64,000 nt of DNA from Chimonanthus salicifolius (lineage: Eukaryota; Streptophyta; Magnoliopsida; Laurales; Calycanthaceae). The stretch spans positions 38,370,739-38,434,738 of the forward strand of contig CM023541.1 of the NCBI GenBank assembly GCA_013350335.1, read 5' to 3'. A program made the position numbers and the translations under genes. Every line of letters begins with the position of its first letter. The stretch's first letter is position 1. Below are positions 56,501 through 58,390 of this stretch, piece after piece. The notes under the pieces were generated by a model. That model ran no database searches and was not told the DNA's origin. It saw only the letters and a list, made by a program, of their open reading frames with translations.

Positions 56501-56610
56501 TATCCCCACAGACTCCTCGGCCATTTGTGGAGTATGTCAAGAGAACGATTGATGAAACTCCATATTATAGGCGAGGGAGGAGGAGGTTTGATCCCCAGTA
56601 CACTTATTAA
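2454..56610 (+). CDS. NUP210: Nuclear pore membrane glycoprotein GP210 (31 exons, 5' part outside window)
   Basis: This is the plant orthologue of the nucleoporin gp210/NUP210, a single-pass membrane protein of the nuclear pore whose large N-terminal part lies in the perinuclear lumen. Joining the 31 exons listed below gives 4743 nt and 1580 residues with no internal stop; every junction is GT-AG and keeps phase. The luminal part is built of Ig-like repeats; two stretches fit the BIG2 pattern, about residues 107-156 and 1210-1293 (window numbering). One hydrophobic span lies at about 1487-1513, followed by a 67-residue tail with a Pro/Ser/Thr-rich part and a final segment rich in Arg and Tyr. 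I recognised it by close match along its length to the Arabidopsis protein recalled from memory, for example [17 protein letters not shown] and ETPYYRR. About 370 N-terminal residues and the promoter are upstream of the window. Introns reach 9.8 kb because of transposons; the coding frame looks intact. Confidence 0.95.
2844..2982 (+). CDS. NUP210: GP210 exon 2
   Basis: 139 nt, residues 61-107. Starts [15 protein letters not shown] after gatag and ends within a glycine codon at donor g|gtttag. The phrase [19 protein letters not shown] is typical of the family. Confidence 0.92.
3066..3214 (+). CDS. NUP210: GP210 exon 3
   Basis: 149 nt, residues 107-156, between tacag and gag|gtagga. It encodes an Ig-like (BIG2-like) stretch: a W-V-S-S-D core followed by a [17 protein letters not shown] strand-turn pattern. 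Confidence 0.92.
3459..3570 (+). CDS. NUP210: GP210 exon 4
   Basis: 112 nt, residues 157-194: [20 protein letters not shown] and onward. Donor g|gtaatt. The intron after it is only 93 nt, divisible by three and free of stops in frame, so retention would not break the protein. Confidence 0.88.
3664..4268 (+). CDS. NUP210: GP210 exon 5
   Basis: 605 nt, the longest exon, residues 194-395. Includes [11 protein letters not shown] and the conserved [20 protein letters not shown]. The acceptor is a tandem tagcag (3658-3663), so a NAGNAG choice of one extra codon is possible. Donor ttt|gtaagt. Confidence 0.92.
4430..4775 (+). repeat. Degenerate tandem repeat in intron 5
   Basis: The words cgaattttstt and aaatcctt-caa-tcac recur about every 85-100 bp (near 4436, 4559, 4654, 4741), giving about three decayed units of an AT-rich repeat. 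No coding sense. Confidence 0.4.
4930..5053 (+). CDS. NUP210: GP210 exon 6
   Basis: 124 nt, residues 396-437: [20 protein letters not shown], then [14 protein letters not shown]. Acceptor acacag, donor ctg|gtaaga. Too short to stand out by reading-frame length; found by family match and phase. Confidence 0.9.
5509..5786 (+). CDS. NUP210: GP210 exon 7
   Basis: 278 nt, residues 437-529. Contains [19 protein letters not shown] and [19 protein letters not shown]. Acceptor ccttcag, donor gag|gtaaac. The open frame runs on a little into the TG-rich intron. Confidence 0.93.
5817..6620. repeat. Degenerate TG/CA-rich tract in intron 7
   Basis: Long run of tgtgtgcatg-like words with many atgtgc and tgcatg steps, strongest at 5820-6090 and 6505-6620. 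Open frames here (for example 5817-6143 +) are Cys/Val/Met-rich by-products of the repeat, not genes. Confidence 0.7.
6868..6911 (+). mobile_element. LINE 3'-end remnant
   Basis: ttgttactgctcaaaaaaag at about 6892-6911 matches the terminal signature of the other LINEs in this window (gttaccgctc or gttaccactc followed by poly-A). The 5' extent is not clear. Confidence 0.4.
7810..7929 (+). CDS. NUP210: GP210 exon 8
   Basis: 120 nt, 40 codons, residues 530-569: [13 protein letters not shown] to [10 protein letters not shown]. Acceptor ctctgcag, donor cag|gtctat. It is isolated by introns of 2.0 and 3.1 kb. Confidence 0.93.
8342..8388. repeat. (TG)n microsatellite
   Basis: Nearly pure TG dinucleotide run in intron 8; frames through it on both strands are artefacts. 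Confidence 0.9.
8702..8880 (+). mobile_element. Short 5'-truncated LINE insertion
   Basis: About 179 bp ending in a poly-A run (8867-8878) and flanked by a perfect 11-bp target duplication ttgatgggact (8691-8701 and 8881-8891). The body ends ctaatatattaaccatttca before the tail, like other LINE 3' ends here. Confidence 0.7.
9479..9805 (-). repeat. 3' LTR of truncated Copia element
   Basis: 327 bp from tgttgagaatag to acctaaca on the + strand, so TG...CA ended. On the minus strand a purine tract (caagtgggagat) precedes it, as a polypurine tract should. The same LTR start is found inside the second hAT copy at 48465-48520. Confidence 0.65.
9806..10330 (-). pseudogene. Copia RNase H fragment (Tork/Tnt1-like)
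   Basis: The minus-strand frame 10183-9899 reads [15 protein letters not shown], then [16 protein letters not shown] and [17 protein letters not shown], the classic Copia RNase H C-terminus. Farther upstream, in other frames, are pieces of the STTGY and STTEAEY motifs. Reverse transcriptase and everything before are missing, and frames are broken. Confidence 0.85.
11006..11068 (+). CDS. NUP210: GP210 exon 9 (micro-exon, 21 codons)
   Basis: 63 nt, residues 570-590, [20 protein letters not shown]. Acceptor tatgcag, donor aag|gtaaaa. The family matches on both sides (IHLQ before, VNLSITGG after) fix it. It sits between introns of 3.1 and 4.4 kb full of repeats. Confidence 0.9.
11280..12329 (-). 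mobile_element. Possible LTR of about 1 kb
   Basis: The + strand segment ends gtgtctgcatca, inverse of a tgatgcag LTR start like the Gypsy LTR at 37102-38203, and has no coding capacity. The left boundary (perhaps tgcaaaacgggg near 11284) and a target duplication were not found. Confidence 0.3.
12982..13317 (+). repeat. 168-bp tandem duplication within LINE RT
   Basis: gagggcttgaacaaactc (12982) recurs as gagggcttgaccaaactt at 13150, and the match continues through both copies of cagatgacactctgttctt. The unit is 56 codons long and includes the FADD motif, so the catalytic box is present twice. Confidence 0.85.
13545..13769 (+). mobile_element. Solo LTR (Copia) inside the LINE
   Basis: 225 bp, tgttgtaggacc to aattctaca, with perfect 5-bp duplication agagc on both sides (13540-13544, 13770-13774). 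Without it the LINE frame rejoins as a normal W-G-E-S-Y-x-S-M-G-G. Its last ~110 bp resemble the inverse of the LTR at 16690, so it is a relative of the full Copia element. Confidence 0.85.
14308..14995 (-). mobile_element. 5'-truncated LINE, minus strand
   Basis: Begins with the poly-A tail (as poly-T at 14308-14319) after gttaccgctc on the minus strand. The minus frames 14745-14383 and 14938-14738 encode the zinc-binding RVT domain ([38 protein letters not shown]) and the region before it. The tail was read clearly; the 5' boundary near 14995 is approximate. It separates two + strand LINE pieces. Confidence 0.75.
14996..15322 (+). mobile_element. LINE RNase H end with poly-A tail
   Basis: Reads [19 protein letters not shown], then [20 protein letters not shown], the RNase H domain that ends plant LINE ORF2, followed by a 3' region and poly-A at 15309-15322. 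Either the tail of the LINE at 12850, with its zinc-knuckle part lost, or a separate truncated insertion. Confidence 0.75.
15512..15703 (+). CDS. NUP210: GP210 exon 10
   Basis: 192 nt, residues 591-654: [18 protein letters not shown] to [13 protein letters not shown]. Acceptor cttacag, donor acg|gtagct. It is followed by the 8.2 kb intron with the full Copia element. Confidence 0.93.
16690..16950 (-). repeat. Copia 3' LTR
   Basis: TG...CA ended. On the minus strand it follows the purine tract ccaacttgaggggcag, the polypurine primer site. Confidence 0.9.
16958..17548 (-). pseudogene. Copia RNase H
   Basis: Open frame of 196 codons on the minus strand: [68 protein letters not shown], with the D-x-D, E and D residues of the fold visible. 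It is separated from reverse transcriptase by a broken stretch. Confidence 0.92.
17650..18584 (-). pseudogene. Copia reverse transcriptase (broken)
   Basis: Two minus-strand frames. 18584-18309 has [20 protein letters not shown], the start of the Copia RT domain. 18213-17650 has [40 protein letters not shown] and the catalytic YVDD box ([15 protein letters not shown]). The join between them, near 18220-18300, has lost the frame. Confidence 0.92.
18774..19682 (-). pseudogene. Copia integrase (broken)
   Basis: The minus frame 19682-19284 carries the GAG-pre-integrase/zinc region ([11 protein letters not shown]) and the first catalytic part ([13 protein letters not shown]). Frame 19049-18774 carries [10 protein letters not shown] and [25 protein letters not shown]. 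The segment between, with TERKNRH-like sense near 19130, is out of frame. Confidence 0.88.
19870..20064 (-). pseudogene. Copia protease with altered active site
   Basis: The minus frame reads [15 protein letters not shown]. In active elements this is W-I-x-D-S-G-A-T-x-H-M; here Ser-Gly is replaced by Tyr-Arg, which should abolish protease activity. Confidence 0.8.
20065..21070 (-). other. Copia leader without recognisable gag, with 179-bp direct repeat
   Basis: About 1 kb between primer site and protease, where gag should be. Minus frames are open (20580-20167 and 21008-20577) but show no gag or zinc-knuckle pattern. gagcctcta with the following ~100 bp at 20702 recurs at 20881, an imperfect direct repeat of period 179. 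Confidence 0.65.
21072..21086 (-). promoter_or_regulatory. Primer binding site of the Copia element
   Basis: On the minus strand tggtatcagccaagg directly follows the 5' LTR end ttctaca. TGGTATCA is complementary to the 3' end of initiator methionine tRNA, the usual Copia primer. Confidence 0.85.
21087..21348 (-). repeat. Copia 5' LTR
   Basis: 262 bp, pair of 16690-16950, next to the primer site. Confidence 0.9.
21480..22140. repeat. Polypyrimidine-rich tract
   Basis: Several hundred bases of mostly C and T with runs such as ttttcttttttctcatc. The frames at 21440-21815 are Phe/Ser/Leu-rich and are composition artefacts. Confidence 0.7.
22270..23355 (+). other. Repeat-like non-coding sequence, possible LTR
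   Basis: Begins near ctgatgcgggcatca and contains promoter-like AT-rich parts and a long unspecific 3' section. It resembles LTR sequence in layout, but I found no matching partner, target duplication or coding domain. The rest of intron 10 (15704-16640, 23356-23869) shows no gene. Confidence 0.25.
23870..23929 (+). CDS. NUP210: GP210 exon 11
   Basis: 60 nt, residues 655-674: [20 protein letters not shown]. Acceptor tttgtag, donor atg|gtatgt. ADVDWIKI is strongly conserved in the plant family. Confidence 0.93.
24065..24133 (+). CDS. NUP210: GP210 exon 12
   Basis: 69 nt, residues 675-697: [20 protein letters not shown] and SSQ. Acceptor ttggtag, donor cag|gtgtca. Confidence 0.92.
24350..24493 (+). 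CDS. NUP210: GP210 exon 13
   Basis: 144 nt, residues 698-745: [20 protein letters not shown] to AHLGITSFY. Acceptor tttatag, donor tat|gtaagt. Confidence 0.92.
24603..24722 (+). CDS. NUP210: GP210 exon 14
   Basis: 120 nt, residues 746-785: [20 protein letters not shown] to FLALGASYV. Acceptor tatttag, donor gtg|gtatgt. Confidence 0.92.
24964..25083 (+). CDS. NUP210: GP210 exon 15
   Basis: 120 nt, residues 786-825: [20 protein letters not shown] to [10 protein letters not shown]. Acceptor ttttag, donor aca|gtaagt. Confidence 0.92.
25112..25135. repeat. (TC)n microsatellite
   Basis: Pure TC run in intron 15, 28 bp after the donor of exon 15. Confidence 0.9.
25306..25461 (+). CDS. NUP210: GP210 exon 16
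   Basis: 156 nt, residues 826-877: [20 protein letters not shown] to [10 protein letters not shown]. Acceptor gatcag, donor gag|gtaagc. Confidence 0.93.
25545..25607 (+). CDS. NUP210: GP210 exon 17 (21 codons)
   Basis: 63 nt, residues 878-898: [20 protein letters not shown] then Q. Acceptor ttatcag, donor cag|gttgca. SFYELC and the W-x-V-E-D-E core match the family. Confidence 0.92.
25736..25869 (+). CDS. NUP210: GP210 exon 18
   Basis: 134 nt, residues 899-943, [15 protein letters not shown] to GFVGIAYGR. Ends within the Arg codon (ag|gtatgt), which is completed in exon 19. Intron 18 is 6631 nt and carries two LINEs and two solo LTRs. Confidence 0.91.
26001..26885 (-). mobile_element. 5'-truncated LINE, minus strand, with target duplication
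   Basis: The minus frames encode ORF2 after the palm: [20 protein letters not shown], then [20 protein letters not shown], then the FxxC-type region ([20 protein letters not shown]). It is flanked by a 13-bp direct repeat gtagaagatgcct (25988-26000, 26886-26898), so it is its own insertion and not an inverted 5' part of the next LINE. Confidence 0.8.
26899..29995 (+). mobile_element. Long LINE copy, ORF2 from palm to RNase H
   Basis: In order: [10 protein letters not shown] at the left end, [14 protein letters not shown] (27044-27090, catalytic FADD), [34 protein letters not shown]-type and RFLWG motifs, [29 protein letters not shown], zinc-binding domain C-P-L-C...H-L-F-x-N-C at 28274-28350, [12 protein letters not shown] (29252), RNase H remains to 29760, and a poly-A tail near 29985. 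Several frames are broken by single-base changes. A 751-bp solo LTR interrupts it. Confidence 0.9.
28462..29212. mobile_element. Solo LTR, 751 bp, inside the LINE
   Basis: Ends are tgatgtag and ctacatca, perfect inverses. The flanks are agaag on both sides (28457-28461, 29213-29217). It breaks the LINE just after the zinc-binding domain and before WTIWKERN. No coding domain inside; small frames there are chance. Confidence 0.85.
30036..31015 (+). mobile_element. Solo Gypsy-type LTR
   Basis: 980 bp from tgtcacgccccgcc to ggtcgggtcactaca, with flanks ctcac and cacac (one mismatch). Its end is like that of the LTR at 1-1186. No internal domain follows. The direct neighbour 31016-31030 is a short CA run. 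Confidence 0.65.
31480..31518 (-). mobile_element. Minimal LINE insertion (39 bp)
   Basis: A T-rich run followed by gagcagtaacaag, which is the inverse of the LINE end cttgttactgctc plus tail. It is flanked by gtactgcat on both sides (31471-31479, 31519-31527). Only about the last 15 bases of the LINE were inserted. Confidence 0.6.
32501..32915 (+). CDS. NUP210: GP210 exon 19
   Basis: 415 nt, residues 943-1081. Reads [15 protein letters not shown], the signature [28 protein letters not shown], and [13 protein letters not shown]. Acceptor caccag, donor gag|gtatgg; a weaker donor 9 nt upstream (cag|gtttct) would drop three residues. Confidence 0.95.
33350..33760 (+). pseudogene. LINE ORF2 fragment (before zinc-binding domain)
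   Basis: Frame 33351-33752 has [20 protein letters not shown] and [11 protein letters not shown], the usual lead into the LINE zf-RVT domain; the rest is out of frame. Bases 33153-33290 hold an open stretch with Asp repeats that I do not recognise. Confidence 0.6.
33900..34861 (+). mobile_element. 5'-truncated LINE with RNase H and tail
   Basis: [20 protein letters not shown], then [11 protein letters not shown], then an RNase H core [20 protein letters not shown] (34430-34490), and a tail ataactgctcaaaaaaaag at about 34840-34860. Many stops. Confidence 0.8.
34865..35062. repeat. Small non-autonomous repeat, unclassified
   Basis: GC-richer block ending acccatttacacccctaatc, with gggtcgggcttgggt inside. 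The end resembles plant MITE termini of the aggggtgtaaatggg type. No target duplication identified. Confidence 0.3.
35387..35489 (+). CDS. NUP210: GP210 exon 20
   Basis: 103 nt, residues 1082-1116: [20 protein letters not shown] to FADALG. Acceptor atcag, donor ctag|gtaact. Confidence 0.92.
35627..35754 (+). CDS. NUP210: GP210 exon 21
   Basis: 128 nt, residues 1116-1158: [20 protein letters not shown] to KNFYLQ. Acceptor tattag, donor gcag|gtatgt. Confidence 0.92.
35984..36055 (+). CDS. NUP210: GP210 exon 22
   Basis: 72 nt, residues 1159-1182: [20 protein letters not shown] to DYIL. Acceptor ttaaag, donor ctg|gtattc. Confidence 0.92.
36061..36087. repeat. (CTTTT)n microsatellite
   Basis: Five-base repeat directly after the donor of exon 22. 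Confidence 0.85.
36335..36416 (+). CDS. NUP210: GP210 exon 23
   Basis: 82 nt, residues 1183-1210: [20 protein letters not shown] then NFSIVGEG. Acceptor ttccag, donor aag|gtatgc. Opens the 6.3 kb intron with the Gypsy relic. Confidence 0.92.
36949..37095. mobile_element. Small TRIM-like repeat
   Basis: Contains ggagtcccacatcgcccagg, gagatatatgagg and the stem gcctcttctagcaagaggc, followed by cttttgggcctgg. These words are the inverse of those at 51350-51830 (cccaaaaggc, gctagaag, tctctcatatat, tatgggac), so both are members of one short repeat family like plant TRIM elements. No coding capacity. Confidence 0.45.
37102..38203 (-). repeat. Gypsy 3' LTR
   Basis: Starts (minus strand) tgatgcggag right after the polypurine tract, has a TATA-like accttataaatactc near 38045, and holds a minisatellite at 37634-37862. 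The far end at 37102 is inferred from the inverse tgatgcag. Confidence 0.5.
37634..37862 (+). repeat. Minisatellite with TTTAGGG-like words
   Basis: About four units of 45-60 bp. The last two are identical over 60 bp (37741-37800 and 37801-37860). Each unit has ttagggtttagggttgagg, like the plant telomere repeat, then gggggcgccaacaagagg. Confidence 0.9.
38343..38745 (-). pseudogene. Gypsy integrase C-terminus and chromodomain
   Basis: The minus frame 38579-38343 has [20 protein letters not shown], a chromodomain with the Y-L-V-K-W-K core. Frame 38745-38494 lies before it, out of phase. Confidence 0.8.
38971..39525 (-). pseudogene. Gypsy RT-integrase fusion by internal deletion
   Basis: An open minus frame of 184 codons. 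First half is the start of reverse transcriptase ([43 protein letters not shown]). It then passes at K-D-G straight into the integrase C-terminal part ([40 protein letters not shown]). The YVDD box, RNase H and the integrase core are missing. Confidence 0.88.
39422..40056 (-). pseudogene. Gypsy protease end and RT N-terminus
   Basis: Near 40050-39960 the minus strand reads [20 protein letters not shown], typical after the Gypsy protease. Frame 39862-39422 has [39 protein letters not shown] and ELLKKGY, the linker and start of RT. A frameshift near 39500 separates it from the next frame. Confidence 0.88.
40070..41279 (+). mobile_element. 5'-truncated LINE
   Basis: [20 protein letters not shown] (zinc-binding domain, 40195-40255), [20 protein letters not shown], then RNase [21 protein letters not shown] with ESDS-like [10 protein letters not shown], and the tail gttaccactcaaaaaaaat at 41261-41279. 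Frames are broken by stops. Confidence 0.85.
42710..42817 (+). CDS. NUP210: GP210 exon 24
   Basis: 108 nt, residues 1210-1246: [20 protein letters not shown], then [16 protein letters not shown]2-type Ig pattern (W-x-x-x-N-x-x-V-V-S then G-E-A-x-A-x-G-x-G). Acceptor tggcag, donor atg|gtactt. Confidence 0.93.
43056..43197 (+). CDS. NUP210: GP210 exon 25
   Basis: 142 nt, residues 1246-1293: [20 protein letters not shown] to [11 protein letters not shown]. Completes the BIG2-like domain. Acceptor gaacag, donor ttag|gtttgt. Confidence 0.93.
43730..45273 (+). mobile_element. Non-coding LTR element with 3' LTR
   Basis: An LTR-like end tgttgagatata...tattctaca (45060-45273, with tataaatataattc inside) follows the purine tract gagcttgtgggggggtg. 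The sequence before it (about 43730-45059) codes for nothing recognisable, but parts such as ttttgagtttgaatgctagt match the element at 47519 (ttttgagtttgaatgcttgt). No 5' LTR was seen. Confidence 0.5.
45418..45498 (+). CDS. NUP210: GP210 exon 26
   Basis: 81 nt, residues 1293-1320: [20 protein letters not shown] then KVDPPFIG. Acceptor aaacag, donor tgg|gtatgt. Confidence 0.93.
45590..45827 (+). CDS. NUP210: GP210 exon 27
   Basis: 238 nt, residues 1320-1399: [20 protein letters not shown] to [10 protein letters not shown]. Acceptor acacag, donor aag|gtaaaa. YTKPW and YCLFFP are conserved. Confidence 0.94.
46110..46164 (+). CDS. NUP210: GP210 exon 28
   Basis: 55 nt, residues 1400-1418: [18 protein letters not shown]. 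Acceptor ctgcag, donor acag|gtgatt. Confidence 0.9.
46247..46338 (+). CDS. NUP210: GP210 exon 29
   Basis: 92 nt, residues 1418-1448: [20 protein letters not shown] then [11 protein letters not shown]. Acceptor ttgtag, donor gag|gtgggt. Confidence 0.93.
46426..46486 (+). CDS. NUP210: GP210 exon 30
   Basis: 61 nt, residues 1449-1469: [20 protein letters not shown]. Acceptor cttag, donor ctg|gtatga at 46487. The donor and its flank are duplicated 54 bp downstream, so an in-frame longer form ending at 46540 is possible. Confidence 0.92.
46469..46548 (+). repeat. 54-bp tandem duplication copying the exon 30 splice donor
   Basis: tcacactccctgccactggt (from 46469) recurs as tcacacttcctaccactggt (from 46523), with a TTG run before the second copy. 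The second gtatga donor is at 46541. The 54 bp between the donors are in frame and have no stop. Confidence 0.9.
47016..47176 (+). other. Possible alternative or decoy terminal exon of GP210
   Basis: A strong acceptor (ttttttccttgcag|gtcaa) at 47015 is followed, in the phase needed after exon 30, by 53 codons and a stop. It opens [17 protein letters not shown], with a short hydrophobic run [11 protein letters not shown]. The authentic last exon also begins gtcaa after gcag. It may be chance or transposon DNA. Confidence 0.25.
47519..48172 (+). mobile_element. LTR element, 5' LTR with primer site
   Basis: LTR 47519-47771, tgttgtaggata to attataaca, directly followed by tggtatcaacc, a methionine-tRNA primer site. 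The leader after it shares phrases with 44390-44640. A hAT element at 48181 interrupts the interior, which resumes at 48948. No polyprotein domain. Confidence 0.6.
48181..48939 (+). mobile_element. hAT-type TIR element, copy 2
   Basis: 759 bp, ends caaggttttcataat and attttggcaaccttg. The 8-bp target duplication atccattc is perfect (48173-48180, 48940-48947). The right part, from tatcatgcaaaaagttagg, matches the inverse of copy 1 at 9236-9478. Bases 48465-48520 match the start of the Copia LTR found inside copy 1. No transposase. Confidence 0.88.
49534..51217 (+). mobile_element. Probable solo Copia LTR (1.7 kb)
   Basis: Ends tgaaaat and ggaactttca; flanks accct and acctt. A TATA-like cctctataaatatgag lies at about 50435, and U5-like text ttattcaccccctctaggg precedes the end, as in Tork-type LTRs. 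The U3 part has repeated cgacccatcggt words. Frames inside are short and unconvincing. Confidence 0.5.
51290..51860. mobile_element. TRIM-like repeat interrupted by a MITE
   Basis: Starts aacccatccctctaacgcaa and has attgtccgctttgggcttg, cccaaaaggcattgtgctag and, after the MITE, ggtgatctctcatatattcc and agtatgggac. The same words in inverse order are at 36949-37095. Confidence 0.45.
51397..51748. mobile_element. hAT-type MITE
   Basis: 352 bp. Ends caggggtagaaaattcggcc and ggccgaattttatgcctctg are near-perfect inverses. The 8-bp duplication gctagaag is perfect (51389-51396, 51749-51756). An (AT)n run lies at 51554-51590. Confidence 0.85.
52350..53045. repeat. Repeat shared with 63140-63903
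   Basis: AT-rich non-coding DNA with ggccgatacttatcggcc words, followed by a stretch (gaagagaatagacccttcaa and onward) nearly the same as 63486-63650. The part 48998-49345 likewise matches 62797-63120, in the same order. Confidence 0.8.
53521..53555. repeat. (GA)n microsatellite
   Basis: Pure GA run in the last intron. The flanking intron, 53046-56272, holds no gene that I can see; 54835-55660 has scattered gagtcaa/ttgactc words of a decayed repeat, also seen at 10540-10700. Confidence 0.9.
56273..56610 (+). CDS. NUP210: GP210 last exon: membrane span and C-terminal tail
   Basis: 338 nt including the TAA stop, residues 1469-1580. It reads [18 protein letters not shown], then a hydrophobic helix of about 27 residues (1487-1513, starting [12 protein letters not shown]), then a tail with [24 protein letters not shown] and [16 protein letters not shown]. 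The Pro-Phe-x-Glu-Tyr-Val-Lys-Arg-Thr and Asp-Glu-Thr-Pro-Tyr-Tyr-Arg-Arg motifs are those of plant GP210. Acceptor attgcag after a 9786-nt intron. Confidence 0.95.
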
Positions 56611-58390
56611 ATGTATGGACACACTTTCTACAGCATGCAACCAATGCACCAAATAGATTATACTTCCGGAGACACTGCAAAAACCAGGAGAGAAGAAATG
56701 GGATTATTTACAAAATTTTCTGATCGTGTAATTTAGATTTGGACTACCTGAGTAGTATGGATGGGATGACTGTAACCAAGCAGCATTGAAACTTATCCTA
56801 CGCATACCTTTTCCTTTCCAATTTTTTCTTCCTTTTGTAGCACCATCTTCTGTAAATGATTATGTGCAGGTGATATTTTAATACCTCACAGCCAAATCTT
56901 TATTGCAGGCCCAGTTTCCAATCTCCACTGTATTTTTATAGATCATCCCATTGAGTTGCATCTGACCTGAATGCTCACTCAAATCATTGTTGTGTTGCTG
57001 ATTTCTTCATTGTTCTGTTGTTGCTGTTATTCGTTTATCAGTAGCAACAGCAGTAACATTCCTTGCAGTGCTTGACTGCTTGTTATCACAGCCACAAAAG
57101 TTGTGGGCTTCAGTCATGTAACCATCTAAAGTATGCATTGGCTGATATTAGAGCCCATGTGTGTTCTTTGATACAACCACTGAGTTGAGGCCAATTCGGG
57201 ATTGACTTTTAAGATAAATATAAGATATTTATATATCACTATTAATATCCATGACAATTACTACAGTTATCATTTTCAATAATAATAATAAGAAGAAAAC
57301 TTTTATTGGTAGAAATTATGGCCGAAAGACAGCTTATAGTAACTTTTGAGTCTTGTGGCCATTTCGCAAAAATAAATAATTAAAACTGTGGACATTTTTT
57401 TAGTTGAGGGGGTCAATTTTGTCAGTAGAGTGATGGATGTGGCTAGATTTTGAATCACTAGTAGATCATTAGTTTTATTGTTTAATGGTCAATTTTCTAT
57501 AAGAGAAACGAAGAGAGATTTTTTTTAATACGTGGAAATCTGTCAACCCCTTATTTTGTGATATGGTTATGCATGAGCAGAGACCCGAGTGAAAAATGGT
57601 TAAAGGGATCGAAACCACACAATTGTGAGTGGAAGAGCCGCATCTGGATTTACTTAGGATGTATTTTTAATTAGGGTGCAATTTGGACTAGGATCAACGA
57701 AAATCTGATTAATCTAACTTGAAATAGGGGTGGGTTAGCTCAATGCATTTAAAATAGCGATTTATTGAGGTCAAAAAAGTTTTGACTCTTTAATTTGACA
57801 CAGATTAGGGCATGCTTTGTAGAATTCAACTTGCTCATTCTTTATATCATTTTTTGATATTTTGTAGAATTAGCTCTTTTTTATAATTATGTTTTATTAG
57901 TGGAAACTTATTTTTACAGATGCCTCTTCATTTCAAGCATATCAAAATAATTTATATATAATAAATTTTCTACTTAATTATACGTGCTTACTCATGACTT
58001 CTTAATCCAACTCGAATTGTTTGGTCTAAACTAGTTGGAGTTAAAGTTATGAACAGGTGAGAAGAGTCTAAAATATGCCTATTCATGACTTTTTAATCCA
58101 ACTCAAATTGTTTGGTCTAAATTAGTTATGGTTAATGTCATGAACAGGTTAGAAGAGTCTAAAATATGAGTTAAGTTGAAAATTAATAACTAATTTCTTT
58201 CTTTTTTTTAATTTACGTGTGGCCTCAAGATACCCAATGTAAAACCCCGCTGAGTTAAAATTTGGCTTTCAAAATATATCCTTCCATTCAAATTACATTC
58301 ATGTTTTTAAGAATACCATGATTTAAATCCAACATAAAAATTTCATAGTTGCAAGAAATATTAACATATCGGTTAGTCAAGCTAGATAAA
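56611..58390. other. 3' UTR and downstream DNA
   Basis: Follows the GP210 stop. The first few hundred bases should be the 3' UTR; no single clear AATAAA signal stands out before about 57370. No other gene seen. Confidence 0.5.
57992..58172 (+). repeat. 91-bp tandem duplication
   Basis: tcatgacttcttaatccaac at 57992 recurs as tcatgactttttaatccaac at 58083, and both continue to gaagagtctaaaatatg. Non-coding. Confidence 0.85.
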
